From Aureimonas altamirensis (GTDB taxonomy: Bacteria; Pseudomonadota; Alphaproteobacteria; Rhizobiales; Rhizobiaceae): DNA of 64,000 nucleotides. How positions within the stretch are numbered: the stretch's first letter is position 1; each line of letters starts with the position of its first letter. The notes under the pieces are model-generated. The model ran no database searches, was not told the origin of the DNA, and worked only from the letters and a program-made list of their open reading frames with translations. Below are positions 38,345 through 48,037 of the stretch, one piece after another. The translations under genes and the position numbers were made by a program. The stretch lies in contig NZ_JAMQCO010000005.1 in the NCBI RefSeq assembly GCF_023702225.1, positions 62,001-126,000 on the forward strand. The letters are read 5' to 3'.

Positions 38345-39103
38345 ATGGCGCCAACAGCGCAAAAGAGGGCGCCCCGTGCGCCGAGGATTCCGTACAGCCG
38401 GGCGGAGATCGCCGAGATCTTCCGCAGGTTCGCCGTGCAGCGGCCCGAGCCGCAGCCGGAACTGGAACACAGCAACCCCTTTACGCTCCTGGTCGCGGTC
38501 GTGCTTTCGGCGCAGGCCACCGATGCCGGCGTCAACCGGGCAACACGCGGCCTGTTCGCCAAAGCCGACAATGCGGCCGCCATGGTGGCGCTGGGCGAGG
38601 ACGCCATCAGGGAGGAAATCCGCACGATCGGCCTGTTCCGCAACAAGGCGCGCAATGTGTGGCTGCTGTCGAAGGCGCTGGTGGAGACTTATGGCGGGCA
38701 GGTGCCCGATACGCGTGAAGCGCTGGAAGCCCTGCCCGGCGTCGGCCGCAAGACGGCCAATGTGGTTCTGAACACGGCGTTCGGCAAGGAGACGCTGGCC
38801 GTCGACACGCACATCTTTCGCATCGGCAACCGGCTCGGGATCGCGCCGGGCAAGACGCCGGAAGAGGTCGAGCGCAATTTCCTGCGCATCATCCCGCACG
38901 GCTATCTGCGCCATGCCCATCACTGGCTGATCCTGCACGGACGCTATGTCTGCAAGGCACGCAAGCCCGACTGCCCGGCCTGCATCATCGCCGACCTGTG
39001 CAAGGCCGACGTCAAGACGACGGATGTGCCGGCTCCATTGGTGACGCTGGAGACGCGGCCCGCCGGAGAGCAGCCTCGTCCGCCTGTGACGGCTGAAGGT
39101 TAG
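38345..39103 (+). CDS. nth: Endonuclease III
   Basis: Base-excision-repair DNA glycosylase/AP lyase for oxidised pyrimidines. The 252 residues show the helix-hairpin-helix LEALPGVGRKTANVVLNTAFG with the catalytic lysine, the aspartate in LAVDTHIFRIGNRLG, and the C-X6-C-X2-C-X5-C iron-sulfur cluster CKARKPDCPACIIADLC. The N-terminus is about 20 residues longer than in E. coli and rich in Ala/Arg. The ATG at 38345 follows CAGGA with six bases between. Its stop overlaps the stop of the convergent EI24/CysZ gene. Confidence 0.95.
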   Translation: MAPTAQKRAPRAPRIPYSRAEIAEIFRRFAVQRPEPQPELEHSNPFTLLVAVVLSAQATDAGVNRATRGLFAKADNAAAMVALGEDAIREEIRTIGLFRNKARNVWLLSKALVETYGGQVPDTREALEALPGVGRKTANVVLNTAFGKETLAVDTHIFRIGNRLGIAPGKTPEEVERNFLRIIPHGYLRHAHHWLILHGRYVCKARKPDCPACIIADLCKADVKTTDVPAPLVTLETRPAGEQPRPPVTAEG

Positions 39104-39840
39104 TGCGTTTCCACCTGGGCGGGGCCAGGCTGCGGCACGCCGCCTTCGCGCCGCGAAAGCTTCTGGTGCAGATGCACCATCATCGCGGCGGCGAAGAGCG
39201 GCGTGAGCAGGTTGACGATGGGAATTGCAAGGAAGGCGGCGATGACCAGGCCGGCGATGAAGATGCGCCCGCCATTCCGGTTGCGCATGGCGGCGGCCTG
39301 GTCTTCGGAGCGATAGCGCAGGCACGCGAACTGGAAATATTCGCGGCCGAGCAGATAGCCGTTGACCACGAAGAAGGCCCCGACATTGACCAGAGGCACC
39401 CAAAGCAGCGCGAAGGCGATGAGGTTGCCCAGGATGACGATGCCGAAGAACTTGACGGACAGGACCATGCCGCGCACCAGCGGCAAGGCGCGCCCTTCCG
39501 GCTGGTCCGCATAATCCTTCCTTTCCACCGCCTCGGCAACGTCGTCGAGAAAAAGCCCGGCGATGATTGCGCTGACGGGCGCGATCAGGAAAGCCATGAG
39601 AAAGGCCAGAACGATGCCCGCCGCGATGCCGGCGAAAGCTCCGGCATTGTCGATCCAGGCCGGCATGTCGGGCGTGAAGCCGGCGAAGAATGGGATGGCC
39701 ACCGCCGCAAAAAGCCACCGCACGGTGAACCACAGCGCCACCAGCACCACGGCCGTCAGGCCGAGCACCTTCCACAAGGTCGAGCGAAATGGCTGCGAGA
39801 CGATGTCGCGCAGGGCAAGGCGTGCGGAGGAAAGGATCAT
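39100..39840 (-). CDS. EI24/CysZ-like inner-membrane protein
   Basis: 246 residues with about four to six hydrophobic segments. Seen: LRDIVSQPFRSTLWKVLGLTAVVLVALW, AFLMAFLIAPVSAIIAGLFLDDVAEAVERKDY, and GYLLGREYFQFACLRYRSEDQAAAMRNRNGGRIFIAGLVIAAFLAIPIVNLLTPLFAAAMMVHLHQ, the conserved EI24/CysZ-type block. Relatives are annotated as sulfate transporter CysZ; with no sulfate genes nearby that role is uncertain. The ATG at 39840 is preferred; sequence upstream in frame belongs to the end of the adhesin gene read in another frame. The stop codons of this gene and nth overlap. Confidence 0.82.
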   Translation of the reverse strand: MILSSARLALRDIVSQPFRSTLWKVLGLTAVVLVALWFTVRWLFAAVAIPFFAGFTPDMPAWIDNAGAFAGIAAGIVLAFLMAFLIAPVSAIIAGLFLDDVAEAVERKDYADQPEGRALPLVRGMVLSVKFFGIVILGNLIAFALLWVPLVNVGAFFVVNGYLLGREYFQFACLRYRSEDQAAAMRNRNGGRIFIAGLVIAAFLAIPIVNLLTPLFAAAMMVHLHQKLSRREGGVPQPGPAQVETH

Positions 39841-39857
39841 ATGCGGCAGTACCTCGA

Positions 39858-42800
39858 TCAGATCGTCAGCGGTCCGGTGACTCCGTCCTGTATATAGAGT
39901 GCGACGCCGGCGGATGCATTGCGTACGACATGGTAGACGATGCCGTCCAGGCTCGCGTCGCCGCTGCTGCTCCACCCGGCCAGGGAGGCCAGCTCCACCC
40001 TGTCGCCGACGTTTCCGGCCACGACCATCTGGTGGACGTTTTCCGCTGCGGCGAGGCCCGTCCATCCGTTGGTCGAATTGAAGAGGTTCGCCGAGGACAG
40101 ATCCACGACGTCCTCGACGGATATCTTGAGGCGGTTGTCGCCCGAGCCGGTCAGGTCCACCCGCTCGATGCCGGATAGCCGGCCGGCGCCGTGCTGGAGG
40201 CCCGTCCCGGGGTTCTGGAGGGCTGTGAGGTCGAGGATGATGCCGCCGCCATCGATCCTGAGCGTGTCCACTCCACTACCGCCGTCCAGATGCGAGATGC
40301 GCCCGCTCACGGCGCCGGCAAGGCCCTCCAGCAGAAAGTCGAGGCCGATGACCAACGTATCGTCTCCGGCTCCGCCGAGCGCGACGCTACCGCCGCGCGA
40401 CAGCGATATCGTATCGTTGCCCGCGCCGCCGGCGATGACCGCCGGCTGGCCGTCGTCCGACATGACGTCGTCGGCCGTGCCGCCGAGTTGCGTAATCGCA
40501 GAGTGCGTGAACGCACCCGATGTCGAGCCGTAGATGACATAGGCGCCCCCGCCCCCGGGTTGCCCGGATGCCGTCGGAGCGCCGACCAGAAGGTCTGCAA
40601 GGCCGTCGCCATTGACGTCACCCGCCGGCGAAACGGCAGCGCCGGCGAGGTCGCCCGCGCTCTCTCCGCGGATGACGAAACCGCCACCATTGCCGGCGAT
40701 GATGGAGGATAGCTGGATATCCGAGGCGTTCGCCCGGCCGAAGACGAGGACGGCGCCCCCCGCCTGCAAGCCCGTGACGTTCAGGTCGGGTGTGCCGAGG
40801 ATGTAATCGGCCAGGCCGTCCCCGCTTACATCCCCAACGGTCGCGACCGATCGGGCGATTGCGCCGGTGGCGGTGTCCCCATCGATCCGGAAGCCTGCCG
40901 AACCGCCGGAAGCGTCCGTCAGGTCGATCGGGCCGCCATCGCTCTTCCCGTAGACGATGTAGGTTCTGCCGCCACCCGAGCCCGGGGCCGTTATGGCGAC
41001 ATCGTCGAGCCCATCGCGGTTTGCGTCGCCCGCCGATGCGATCGACGCGCCGGCAAGGTCGCCGGCAGCGCCGTCTATGACATAGCCGCCGAGGCCTGCG
41101 GCGATGTCGTCGAGTTGCACCGCCGACGTACCCGCGCGTCCGAAGACGACATAGACGCGCCCGGCATGTCCGGAGGCATCCATCGCGGCTAGGACGACGT
41201 CGGCAAGCCCGTCCGCGTTGACGTCGCCGGCTGCGGCAAGGGACGTCAGGACGGTGCCCGTGCCGCTCTGCGAGCGGATCGCCGATGCCGGCATGCCGGG
41301 CTCGCCTGCCATGCCCGATGCGGCGTGGGCGCTGCCGCCGAACACGATGTATGCCACGCTTCCCGACGCCGTGCCGACCAGCATGTCGTCGAACCCGTCT
41401 CCGTTCACGTCACCCGCGGCCGCGACCCGGGCTCCGATCCCCTGTCCGGTCACCGGGCTCATGATCGCGAAGCCGCCGACGTCCAGGTCGAGGTCCGACG
41501 CCAGCACGACCGGATAGGCGACCGAGACCGAGCGGCTGTCGGTGGGCGGGTCTTGCGTTCCGTCCGCTGCAACGGCATGGATGACGGCGTCCTGCGCCGG
41601 AATGTCGTTCCGCGAAAAGACCACGCTCCAGCCGTTGTTCGATACGCTGGCCTGCCGGCTCGACTGTCCCCACGTGACGGTTACCTGGACGCCGTCCGCC
41701 AGGTTCTCGGCCGTGCCCGCGACGGTCACGTCCGATCCGCGCTCGAGATAGCTGACGACGTCGTCGGCGGACACGGGTTCTATCGCGATACGGGCGACAA
41801 GCGGTTCCGGTACGGGCGCGGACGCCGCTATCCGCACCTCGCGCGAGGCGGTGGCGAACTCGCCGATGCTCGCCCGGACCGTATAGGTGGACTCGGCCGT
41901 GTCCTGGGGGATCTCGTCTGCGGCAAATGTCACGGACCAGTATCCGGCACTGGACGGGGTGACGCTTTTCGTCGTCGTACCCCATTCGACGACGACGATC
42001 GAATCGGCTTCCACGTTCGACGCGACGCCGCTGACCGTGACGCCCGAGCTCCGCTCTGCATCGGTGACCTGATCGTCGTCGGAAACGGCCTCGATCGAGA
42101 GGGAGGGCCGCTCGAGCGCCGCGATCTGGACCTTGGTGCCTGCGACGGTCTGACCCGTCATGGCATAGATGTTCGTATAGTCTCGGGTGGCAAGTACGGA
42201 ACCCGCATCGAAGGTCGCTTGCCAGGTCTCGTTCTCCACGACGGCCGTGGCGCGCGCCGCCCCCCAGGATACGGTAATCGAGGCACCGTCGGCGATGTCG
42301 ATGGCGGTTCCCGATACGGTTATCGCGCCCGCCAGCTCGCCGTCGCTGAGTAAATTGTCGCCGGTGACGGGATCGATCGCCAGCCTCGGCGTCTTCTGCG
42401 TCGTCGTGTCCGGGGGGGTATCCGTTGCCGTTTCGGCTGCTGCGGCGCCGCTTCCTCCACCCGATACGGCCGCGATGCCGCCGCCGATCAGCGCCCCGCC
42501 GGCCAGGACGAGACTTTGCGGCGAGAGGCCCGAAGCCAGCGGCAGGCGGTTCGCCGACAGCGTCGAAAGTTCGAATCGATCGGCGGCTAGGACGTCGTAC
42601 TGGGCTGCGAAGTCGTGCGCCAGGCTGGCCAACGCCTGCCCTTCGCCATAGGAATGCACGACATCGAGACCGCCTGAGGCGTAGGATGGGCGGGGCGTGG
42701 AGCCGTCGATCGTCCTTGCCTGCCCGTCCTGCTGCGGAAGCTCGATCGATGCACCTTCGGTGGAGAAGAAATCGCGGACGACGATTTTCGTGCCGTCGTC

Positions 42801-43022
42801 CGTCAGGAGGACGAGGTCGTTGTCCGGTGTGGAAATCGCGATGACCCTGTCGACGGCTTCCTGGCCGCGTTCGGTGATCTTGACCAGCTTGAAATGTCCG
42901 TTCGGTTGCGCCGCGATCTGCACCGAGCGCCCCCGTACGACGGGGAGCGGCGCCGCGCCGCGCGACACCAGCGCGTACGAGATCGAGTTTGCGAAGGGAC
43001 TGGGTGTAAGGGGCGCAACCAT
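39858..43022 (-). CDS. Bap-like large surface protein with Ig-like, FG-GAP and RTX-like parts
   Basis: 1054 residues. Order: a BapA-prefix-like N-terminus (1-190, ending in the glycine-rich hydrophobic LVLAGGALIGGGIAAVSGGG), three Ig-like domains (about 212-300, 306-400, 410-502; each with TVSG...A...W.V.F), five FG-GAP/integrin-type repeats with calcium loops (DVNGDGFDD near 538, DVNADGLAD, DANRDGLDD, DVSGDGLAD, DVNGDGLAD near 802), two RTX-like nonapeptides (GGAGNDTIS near 866, GGAGDDTLV near 883), and a C-terminus IERVDLTGSGDNRLKISVEDVVDLS found in type I-secreted adhesins. No Sec signal. Probably exported by a type I system encoded elsewhere, for surface attachment or biofilm. GAGG lies eight bases before the ATG. 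Confidence 0.82.
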   Translation of the reverse strand: MVAPLTPSPFANSISYALVSRGAAPLPVVRGRSVQIAAQPNGHFKLVKITERGQEAVDRVIAISTPDNDLVLLTDDGTKIVVRDFFSTEGASIELPQQDGQARTIDGSTPRPSYASGGLDVVHSYGEGQALASLAHDFAAQYDVLAADRFELSTLSANRLPLASGLSPQSLVLAGGALIGGGIAAVSGGGSGAAAAETATDTPPDTTTQKTPRLAIDPVTGDNLLSDGELAGAITVSGTAIDIADGASITVSWGAARATAVVENETWQATFDAGSVLATRDYTNIYAMTGQTVAGTKVQIAALERPSLSIEAVSDDDQVTDAERSSGVTVSGVASNVEADSIVVVEWGTTTKSVTPSSAGYWSVTFAADEIPQDTAESTYTVRASIGEFATASREVRIAASAPVPEPLVARIAIEPVSADDVVSYLERGSDVTVAGTAENLADGVQVTVTWGQSSRQASVSNNGWSVVFSRNDIPAQDAVIHAVAADGTQDPPTDSRSVSVAYPVVLASDLDLDVGGFAIMSPVTGQGIGARVAAAGDVNGDGFDDMLVGTASGSVAYIVFGGSAHAASGMAGEPGMPASAIRSQSGTGTVLTSLAAAGDVNADGLADVVLAAMDASGHAGRVYVVFGRAGTSAVQLDDIAAGLGGYVIDGAAGDLAGASIASAGDANRDGLDDVAITAPGSGGGRTYIVYGKSDGGPIDLTDASGGSAGFRIDGDTATGAIARSVATVGDVSGDGLADYILGTPDLNVTGLQAGGAVLVFGRANASDIQLSSIIAGNGGGFVIRGESAGDLAGAAVSPAGDVNGDGLADLLVGAPTASGQPGGGGAYVIYGSTSGAFTHSAITQLGGTADDVMSDDGQPAVIAGGAGNDTISLSRGGSVALGGAGDDTLVIGLDFLLEGLAGAVSGRISHLDGGSGVDTLRIDGGGIILDLTALQNPGTGLQHGAGRLSGIERVDLTGSGDNRLKISVEDVVDLSSANLFNSTNGWTGLAAAENVHQMVVAGNVGDRVELASLAGWSSSGDASLDGIVYHVVRNASAGVALYIQDGVTGPLTI

Positions 43023-43195
43023 CGACGGAACCTCAAGCGCAGGGACGTAAACCCACTTGACGCTATTTCGACAGGCGCCAAAAGAAACCCAAGATTTAAT
43101 ATTTTCAGTGGTTTAGGGCGCTGTAGTGGTTTCCCTCGCCAAATGTCTCCGGAAGCGTTATCCAACGCCTGTCTCCCATCCTGACGAGAGCCTTC

Positions 43196-44218
43196 ATGCA
43201 GGAATACGATCTTCTGACCATCGGAAATGCCATCGTCGATGTCCTTACGCGGACCGACGACGCCGCGCTCGAGGCGCTCGGCGTGGAAAAGGGTGCCATG
43301 ACGCTGGTAGACGAGGCGCGGGCGATCGAACTTTACGGCGGCATGGGACCGGCCATCGAGATGTCCGGCGGCAGTGCCGGCAATACGCTGGCCGGCTTCG
43401 TGTCGCTGGGCGGTCGCGGCGCCTATTTCGGCAAGGTCGCCGCCGATACGCTCGGCGAGATCTTCACCCATGACATCCGTGCCGCCGGCGCCCATTACGA
43501 ATCTGTGCCGCTGCATGGCGGACCCTCCACGGCACGCTGCATGATCTTCGTGACGCCCGATGGCGAGCGCTCGATGTCCACCTATCTTGGCGCCTGTGTC
43601 GAGTTCGGACCGGAGGATGTCGACGAGGCTGTCGTCGCGGCCGCGAAGGTCTGCTACTTCGAAGGATATCTCTGGGATCCGCCGCGCGCCAAGGACGGCA
43701 TCCTAAAAGCCGCCGCCGCGGCGCACGCTGCTGGGCGCGACGTCTCCATGACGCTGTCCGATTCCTTCTGCGTGCACCGGCACCGGGAAGAGTTTCTCCA
43801 ACTGATGCGTTCCGGCACGGTCGACATCGTCTTCGCCAACGAGGAGGAGGCGCTGGCCCTGTACGAGACGCGAGACCTGCAGGCCGCCCTCGATGCCATC
43901 GGGCGCGACACGCGCAAGCTCGCCGTCGTGACGCGCAGCGAAAAGGGCTGCGTCGTCGTGGAAGGGGGCGCGCAGGCGGCCTATCCCGCACTGCGCGTCG
44001 ACGACGTCGCCGATACGACGGGGGCCGGCGACCTGTTCGCTTCCGGGTTCCTGCGCGGCTACACCGCCGGCCTTGACCATGGCTCCAGCGCCGCGCTCGG
44101 CGCCGCTGCCGCGGGCCATATCATCCGGCAGATGGGTCCACGGCCGCAGCTGCGGCTGGCCGACCAGCCGGAATTCGCGGCGCTTCTTGCCGAGGCTCAC
44201 CCGACCGTGGTGGCCTGA
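43196..44218 (+). CDS. Adenosine kinase, PfkB family
   Basis: Phosphorylates adenosine (or a related nucleoside/sugar) with ATP. The 340 residues show the ribokinase-type fold: EMSGGSAGNTLAGFVSLGGRGAYFGKVAADTLGEIF near 56-90 (PfkB motif 1) and DTTGAGDLFASGFLRGYTAG near 273-292 (motif 2, anion hole and catalytic aspartate). SDSFCVHRHREEFLQLM in the middle is typical of the bacterial adenosine-kinase group next to comM in rhizobia. It overlaps the end of the disrupted comM by 22 bases, tail to tail. Confidence 0.87.
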   Translation: MQEYDLLTIGNAIVDVLTRTDDAALEALGVEKGAMTLVDEARAIELYGGMGPAIEMSGGSAGNTLAGFVSLGGRGAYFGKVAADTLGEIFTHDIRAAGAHYESVPLHGGPSTARCMIFVTPDGERSMSTYLGACVEFGPEDVDEAVVAAAKVCYFEGYLWDPPRAKDGILKAAAAAHAAGRDVSMTLSDSFCVHRHREEFLQLMRSGTVDIVFANEEEALALYETRDLQAALDAIGRDTRKLAVVTRSEKGCVVVEGGAQAAYPALRVDDVADTTGAGDLFASGFLRGYTAGLDHGSSAALGAAAAGHIIRQMGPRPQLRLADQPEFAALLAEAHPTVVA

Positions 44219-45086
44219 GGTCCGACGCGATAGGCGAGAGCTTCGGCCAGATGCCGACGCTCGACTGCTTCCACCGCGTCGAGGTCGGCCATGGTGCGCG
44301 CAACCTTGAGGACGCGATGGTAGGCCCGGGCCGAAAGCCGCAGGCGGTCGGCTGCCGCCCCCATCATCGCACACCCATCCGCGTCGAGCGCGGCCGCAGC
44401 CTCGATTTCGGCGGCCGAGCAGCGGGCATTGACGTGCCCATCGGCCAGGCCCATCGCGGCATAGCGCCGATGTTGCAGGCGACGCGCGGCCGCGACCCGC
44501 TGCGCAACGTCGGCTGACGCCTCCGAGGGCCTTTGCACCATCAGGTCGGCGACCGTCACGGCGGGCACGGACATGCGCAGGTCTATCCGGTCCATGAACG
44601 GCCCGGAAACGCGCGCCTGATAGTCGCTCTGGCAACGCGGCCCCCGCGCACAGACATGGCCGGGTTCGCCCGCCATGCCGCACCGGCACGGGTTCATCGC
44701 GGCGACGAGCTGGAAACGCGCCGGATAGGTGACGCGGTGGTTGACCCGAGCGACGACGGCTTCACCGCTTTCGATCGGCTGGCGCAGCGAATCCAGCACG
44801 GCAGGCGTAAATTCGGGCAGCTCGTCGAGAAACAGGACGCCCTGGTGCGCCATGGAGACCTCGCCGGGCCGCGCTTTCGGGCCGCCACCGATCATCGCCG
44901 CCATGGAGGCCGAGTGGTGCGGGGCGCGAAACGGCCGGCTCGCGGACAGGCGTCCTTCGGCCAGCTCTCCCGCGATGGACGCGATCATCGACACTTCCAG
45001 CAACTCGCGGGGCGACAATGGCGGCAGGATGGATGGCAGGCGCTGGGCAAGCATCGACTTTCCGGAGCCGGGCGGACCGCAGAACA
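44197..45086 (-). pseudogene. comM: comM (yifB) C-terminal fragment
   Basis: C-terminal two thirds of the AAA+ Mg-chelatase-like helicase ComM, which aids branch migration in natural transformation. Seen: Walker A GPPGSGKSMLAQRLPSILPPL, RPFRAPHHSASMAAMIGGG, Walker B GVLFLDELPEF, the zinc-like block AAMNPCRCGMAGEPGHVCARGPRCQSDY and arginine-finger region DRIDLRMSVPAV, through a normal C-terminus. It joins in frame to the fragment at 51606-52246. From the element side, the frame is open to a GTG at 45147 with AGGA seven bases upstream, so a truncated ATPase could still be made. Confidence 0.92.
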
Positions 45087-45108
45087 GCATGTTGTATACG
45101 GTGGACCC
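45065..45108. other. Left attachment junction (attL-like) in comM
   Basis: Host half up to about 45086, element half from 45087. The core AGCA (45086-45089) is shared with the right junction (51606-51609). The element half ends in TGGACCC (45102-45108), the inverse of GGGTCCA at the right end of the element. The recombinase start is 32 bases further in. Confidence 0.75.
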
Positions 45109-45139
45109 ACGAGCTATCTCGGGGACCGGAGAGCATCTG

Positions 45140-46687
45140 ATGACCACAGCGTATTCCTACCTTCGTTTTTCGACGCCCGAGCAGGCCAAAGGCGACAGCA
45201 CCCGCAGGCAAATCGAACTTGCCGAGCGGTACGCTGCCGAACACGGCCTTACCCTCGACACCAACCTTCGCATGACCGACGAAGGTGTCAGCGCCTTCCG
45301 GGCCAAGAACGTGCGAGCTGGCGCTCTGGGACGCTTCCTGCGAGCCATCGATGATGGGATGGTCGAGCCGGGCTCCTTCCTGCTGGTCGAGAACCTTGAC
45401 CGCGTCAGCCGTGCCAGCCCGTGGGACGCGATGCCCATTTTCCAACAGATCATTAACGCTGGCATCACCATCGTCACGTTGCAGGATGGACGCGCTTGGA
45501 GCGAGGCGGAGTTGAGGGAGAACCCCTTCCGCATCTTCGAAAGCCTGATGGTCATGATCAGGGCGAACCAAGAGAGCGAGACGAAGTCGCGGCGTCTTAA
45601 GGCGGTCTGGGAGGCCAAGCGGCGAACGGCGGGTTCCGTCGCCCTAACTTCCCGCGCCCCGGCTTGGCTGCGGCTAGACCGTGACGTGTCTGCCTTCGTG
45701 GTCGATGAGGAGAAGGCGTCTGTCGTCATTCGCATCTACGAGCTGACGGAGGCCGGTTGGGGGCAGAACCGCATCACCGAGTTGCTGAACACCGAAGGCG
45801 TTCCCTGCTTTGGAGGCGCGAAGCACTGGCACCGCTCCTACGTGGTGAAGCTTTTGGAGAACCCAGCGGTCATCGGGACACTGGTCCCCCACGAGGTCTT
45901 CTACGAGGACGGCGTGCGGCGCCGGAAGCCCTTGGAGCCGGTCGCCGGCTACTATCCCCCCATCGTGCCGGAGGAGCTGTTCCAGCGCATCAAAGCCCAA
46001 AGGATGGGCAAGCGTGCGCCCGTGGTTCGGAAGGGGGTGGTGGCGAACTTCTTCGGCGGGTTGGCACGGTGTCCGGTGTGCGATGCCAGCATGACAAGGG
46101 TTTCGAAGGGCTCCACGAGCAAGGGCGGCAAGCCTTATCTCGTCTGCCGCGCCGCGAAGGCGGGTGCCGGTTGTCGGTACCGGGCGACGAAGCTGCCCCA
46201 GGTCGAAGAGGCGTTGTTCCAAAATGCCGGGTGGTTGATTGCGACCGCACCGAGCGGCGACGACACCTTGGACGACCAGCTTGCCCAGATCGAGGCCGGA
46301 ATGTCGGCGCTGTCGGAGCAGATCATAACGCTTGTCGGTGAACTTGCGACAAGACCCTCGGCTGCCGTTCGAACCTTTCTGGTCGAGCAAGAGGCCGCCC
46401 TGGAAGCCCTCCGCGAGGAAGAGCGCAAGCTTTTGGAATTGCACGACGCAACCAGCGGCCCATTCCTCCAGCGCCGTCAGAGCGATCTACTGGACGCCCT
46501 TGAAGCGACACCGGCCGACCCTGTCCTGGTCAACGCGCTGATGCGTCAGGTCTTCTCGAAGGTCGTCGTGGACTACCGGACGGGTCAGCTCGTCTTCGAG
46601 TGGCGCCAGGGCGGAACCACGAGCGTCACCTTCGGCTGGCCGGAGGAGGTCTTCGAAGAGGCCACGGAAGAGGCGCTGGCGAGCTGA
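45140..46687 (+). CDS. Large serine recombinase / integrase
   Basis: 515-residue site-specific recombinase. Seen: the resolvase domain with the nucleophile serine in AYSYLRFSTPEQAKGDSTRRQIELAERYA and the arginines in VENLDRVSRASPWDAMPIF and ETKSRRLKAVWEAKR; a Recombinase domain (GWGQNRITELLNTEGVPCFGGAKHWHRSYVVKLLENPAVIGTLVPH); a zinc ribbon (CPVCDASM...LVCRAAKAGAGC); and a coiled coil near 380-450. The ATG at 45140 has GGAGAG six bases upstream; longer frames are antisense to comM. Its start lies about 50 bases from the left junction. It is the probable integrase of this element. Confidence 0.95.
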   Translation: MTTAYSYLRFSTPEQAKGDSTRRQIELAERYAAEHGLTLDTNLRMTDEGVSAFRAKNVRAGALGRFLRAIDDGMVEPGSFLLVENLDRVSRASPWDAMPIFQQIINAGITIVTLQDGRAWSEAELRENPFRIFESLMVMIRANQESETKSRRLKAVWEAKRRTAGSVALTSRAPAWLRLDRDVSAFVVDEEKASVVIRIYELTEAGWGQNRITELLNTEGVPCFGGAKHWHRSYVVKLLENPAVIGTLVPHEVFYEDGVRRRKPLEPVAGYYPPIVPEELFQRIKAQRMGKRAPVVRKGVVANFFGGLARCPVCDASMTRVSKGSTSKGGKPYLVCRAAKAGAGCRYRATKLPQVEEALFQNAGWLIATAPSGDDTLDDQLAQIEAGMSALSEQIITLVGELATRPSAAVRTFLVEQEAALEALREEERKLLELHDATSGPFLQRRQSDLLDALEATPADPVLVNALMRQVFSKVVVDYRTGQLVFEWRQGGTTSVTFGWPEEVFEEATEEALAS

Positions 46688-46699
46688 TGAGCTGAGGGT

Positions 46700-48013
46700 T
46701 CACCGAACGCCCGACACGAACGGGAGCCACGCCCAGAGGGCCAGGAGCGTCGCCAGAAGCACGGGCGGCGTCAGGACGATGCCAACCCGGACGTACTGCC
46801 CCCAGGTGATGCGCTGCCCCTTGCCGGCGAGGACGTGAAGCCAGAGCAGCGTTGCCAGCGAGCCGATGGGCGTGAGCTTCGGGCCGAGGTCGTTCCCCAC
46901 GACGTTGGCGAACACCATCAGCTCCTTCGTCAACGCCGGGATGTCAGCGCGGTCGATGGCCAGGGCCCCGACGAGCGTGGCCGGCATGTTGTTCATGACG
47001 GAGGCCAGGGCTGCCACGACGAAGCCTGTCCCAATCGTGGCAACCAGCGTCCCGCGTTCCGCCAGCCAGTGGAGGACGCCGGCCGAGATGTCCGTGAGGC
47101 CCGCGTTCCCGAGGCCGTAGACGACGAGATACATTCCGATGGAGAAGAGGACGATCTGCCAAGGCGCATCCCGCATCACCTTCGATAGAGGAATGATCGC
47201 GCCCCGTCCCCCCGTCGTCCAGCGTCCTGCCACGACAAGAAGGGCTACGGCGGCAGCTCCGGTCACCAGCGCAATGGGCACCCCAAGCGGCCCTGTGACG
47301 AAGTAGGCGACCAGCAGGAGGCCGAGGAGCGGGAAGGCAGCCCGGAACACCGCAGGGTCCTTCACCGCGCTCTGCGGGGCCTCCAAGTCCTCCACTCGGT
47401 ACTCGACCTCAAGGTCCCGCCGGAAGTGCAGCCACAGGACCAGAAGCGTAGTCGCGATGGACACGAGGTCCACCGGCACCATGACGGCGGCGTAGTGCCC
47501 GAACGAGATGCCGAAGAAGTTCGCGGTCACGATGTTCACGAGGTTCGACACTACGAGCGGCAGGCTGGCCGTGTCCGCGATGAAGCCGCAGGCGACCGTG
47601 AAGGCGAGCGAAGCGGTTGTGGGAAAGCGGAGGCGCAGGAGGATGGACAGGACGATGGGCGTCAGGAGCAGCGCGGCTCCATCGTTCGCGAACAGGGCGG
47701 CGATGACGGCCCCCAGAAGGACCACGAGGGGGAACAGCCGGCGTCCACTTCCCCTGCCCCAGCGGGCCACGTGGAGCGCAGCCCACGAGAAGAAGCCGGC
47801 CTCGTCAAGAATGAGCGAGATGACGATGAGGGCGACGAAGGTGAAGGTCGCATCCCAGACGATGTGCCAGACCGTCCCGACATCGGCCCATGCAACGACC
47901 CCCGTGGCGAGCGCGAGAGCCGCCCCCATCAGCGCGGACCAGCCAATGCCGAGGCCACGAGGCTGCCAGATGACGAGGACGAGCGTGGCGAGGAAAATCG
48001 CGAAGGCGAGCAT
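46700..48013 (-). CDS. arsB: ArsB arsenite efflux permease
   Basis: Inner-membrane arsenite/antimonite exporter, 437 residues, with about 11-12 hydrophobic segments. Seen: the start [75 protein letters not shown], and [17 protein letters not shown]...[25 protein letters not shown], all conserved in ArsB (ArsB/NhaD family). No ArsA is present, so it would work as a secondary pump. It is last in the arsR-arsC-arsH-arsB series and stops 12 bases after the convergent recombinase stop. Confidence 0.95.
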   Translation of the reverse strand: MLAFAIFLATLVLVIWQPRGLGIGWSALMGAALALATGVVAWADVGTVWHIVWDATFTFVALIVISLILDEAGFFSWAALHVARWGRGSGRRLFPLVVLLGAVIAALFANDGAALLLTPIVLSILLRLRFPTTASLAFTVACGFIADTASLPLVVSNLVNIVTANFFGISFGHYAAVMVPVDLVSIATTLLVLWLHFRRDLEVEYRVEDLEAPQSAVKDPAVFRAAFPLLGLLLVAYFVTGPLGVPIALVTGAAAVALLVVAGRWTTGGRGAIIPLSKVMRDAPWQIVLFSIGMYLVVYGLGNAGLTDISAGVLHWLAERGTLVATIGTGFVVAALASVMNNMPATLVGALAIDRADIPALTKELMVFANVVGNDLGPKLTPIGSLATLLWLHVLAGKGQRITWGQYVRVGIVLTPPVLLATLLALWAWLPFVSGVR

Positions 48014-48037
48014 GGAGATGTCCGGGGGCAGGAAGGG

